Positions 63,197-64,000 of a DNA stretch of 64,000 nt are shown piece after piece. The notes under the pieces are model-generated. The model was not told the origin of the DNA. It saw only the letters and a list, made by a program, of their open reading frames with translations, and searched no databases. Position 1 is the first letter of the stretch; every line of letters starts with the position of its first letter. The DNA lies in assembly GCF_051486985.1 (NCBI RefSeq), contig NZ_JAHVDV010000006.1, positions 1-64,000 of the forward strand. The letters are read 5' to 3'. The translations under genes and the position numbers were made by a program. The stretch is from CBFFRJ01 sp051486985. GTDB taxonomy: Bacteria; Pseudomonadota; Gammaproteobacteria; Enterobacterales; Enterobacteriaceae.

Positions 63197-64000
63197 TCAT
63201 TCTGGATGGTGGAAGTAATCGCTCAGACGGGAAAACAGTCCACCCTTGCCCACGTTGTCCAGGGCTACCAGCGGCCAGTGCGCTATCACCTGGTCGCGAT
63301 CGTAAAGCTGGATCTCTCCTACCCGCTGGTGTGCCGCCATCGGCGCTTCCAGACTCTTGTTGTCCATGATGTAGCGCGCTTTAATATTGGGCAATTCGGC
63401 TTTTGGCAGCGCTAGCCAGAAATCATCCTCGGTGCCGACGTTCACCTTTTCTTTATCGCCGTACCAGATACGTTCACTGCCCACCTTTTTGCCCTTGTGC
63501 AGAATTTGTACGGTGTCAAAATTATCCTGCCCCCAGTGCAACAATTTACGCGCCTGCTCTTCACGCCCTTTCGGGCTTTCCGCCCCCATGATGACCGCAA
63601 TCAAACGACGCTGCCCGTCCACACTTGAGGCGATAAGATTGAAGCCTGCGCCAGAGGTATGGCCGGTTTTCAGGCCATCCACATTCAGGGACTTGTCCCA
63701 TAAAAGACCATTACGGTTCTGCTGGGTGATACCGTTCCAGGTCAGGCTCTTTTCACTGTACATATGATAAAAAGCGGGCTCGCCATGAATGATGGCACGT
63801 GACAATACGGCAAGGTCATAGGCCGAGCTGTGTTGGCCCGGCGCATCCAGCCCATGCACGGTTTCAAAGTGAGTGTCTTTAAGGCCAAGTTTGTGCACAT
63901 AGTCGTTCATCATGGCGACAAATTGCGGTTGCCCACCGGCGACATGGTCAGCCAGGGCAACACAGGCATCGTTGCCTGAGTCGACAATCAGGCCCCGGCT
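63197..64000 (-). CDS. dacD: D-alanyl-D-alanine carboxypeptidase DacD, 3' part (5' end outside window)
   Basis: The minus frame stays open to the window edge, covering the last 267 residues of a PBP6b-type protein (E. coli DacD 388). The SxN motif SGND is just inside the edge, KTG is in GLKTGHTSGAGFN, and the C-terminus LFSRLSDYFHHPE is the amphipathic membrane anchor. The catalytic SxxK and signal peptide lie beyond 64000. It trims pentapeptides in the periplasm. Confidence 0.95.
   Translation of the reverse strand, partial: SRGLIVDSGNDACVALADHVAGGQPQFVAMMNDYVHKLGLKDTHFETVHGLDAPGQHSSAYDLAVLSRAIIHGEPAFYHMYSEKSLTWNGITQQNRNGLLWDKSLNVDGLKTGHTSGAGFNLIASSVDGQRRLIAVIMGAESPKGREEQARKLLHWGQDNFDTVQILHKGKKVGSERIWYGDKEKVNVGTEDDFWLALPKAELPNIKARYIMDNKSLEAPMAAHQRVGEIQLYDRDQVIAHWPLVALDNVGKGGLFSRLSDYFHHPE

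Overview
The window is chromosomal DNA of an enterobacterium (Enterobacteriaceae, in the Enterobacter/Lelliottia/Citrobacter/Klebsiella/Salmonella neighbourhood). The basis is gene order and protein similarity recalled from memory: amn, two tRNA-Asn genes around yeeO, erfK near cobT, a Salmonella-type cbi/cob-pocR-pdu block, and yeeX(tmaR)-yeeA-sbmC-dacD at the right end. I cannot fix genus or species from the sequence alone.

1-5500 is a graveyard of Rhs toxin tips. The C-terminus of a large Rhs protein enters from the left edge and is followed by its immunity gene. After it lie four displaced tip/immunity cassettes, each a short GC-rich Rhs core scrap joined to an AT-rich tip, with an AT-rich small immunity gene directly behind. 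One tip carries a frameshift and one junction carries a core deletion. The array ends in a SymE-like remnant on the minus strand and another Rhs core fragment. 5700-6080 holds a small YjfB-type protein behind a perfect sigma-28 promoter.

6087-23708 is a mixed region: L,D-transpeptidase ErfK, a TetR/AcuI-type oxidoreductase pair, AMP nucleosidase, an M24 aminopeptidase, tRNA-Asn / MATE transporter YeeO / tRNA-Asn in inverted arrangement, a ClC antiporter, a GGCT-like protein, an LLM oxidoreductase, an unknown 150-residue protein, a LysR gene divergent from a carboxymuconolactone decarboxylase-like/tautomerase/DUF4865 operon, and a second EF-G (fusA2) divergent from an ArsR regulator. The fusA2/arsR pair is flanked by two inverted copies of a non-coding repeat.

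23929-40409 (minus strand) is the complete 20-gene anaerobic cobalamin operon cbiABCDETFGHJKLMNQOP-cobUST, led by a cobalamin riboswitch. Next come pocR and pduF on the same strand, and then, divergently, the propanediol-utilisation microcompartment operon pduABCDEGHJKLMNOPQSTUVW (43384-59241). After pduW comes an inserted uroporphyrinogen-III methyltransferase gene and then pduX. The logic is coherent: PocR senses 1,2-propanediol and turns on both B12 synthesis and the B12-dependent diol dehydratase. The extra methyltransferase supplies precorrin-2, PduO/PduS/PduX keep adenosylcobalamin available, and the shell proteins confine propionaldehyde. The right end (60912-64000) is the conserved tmaR, yeeA, sbmC and the 3' part of dacD.
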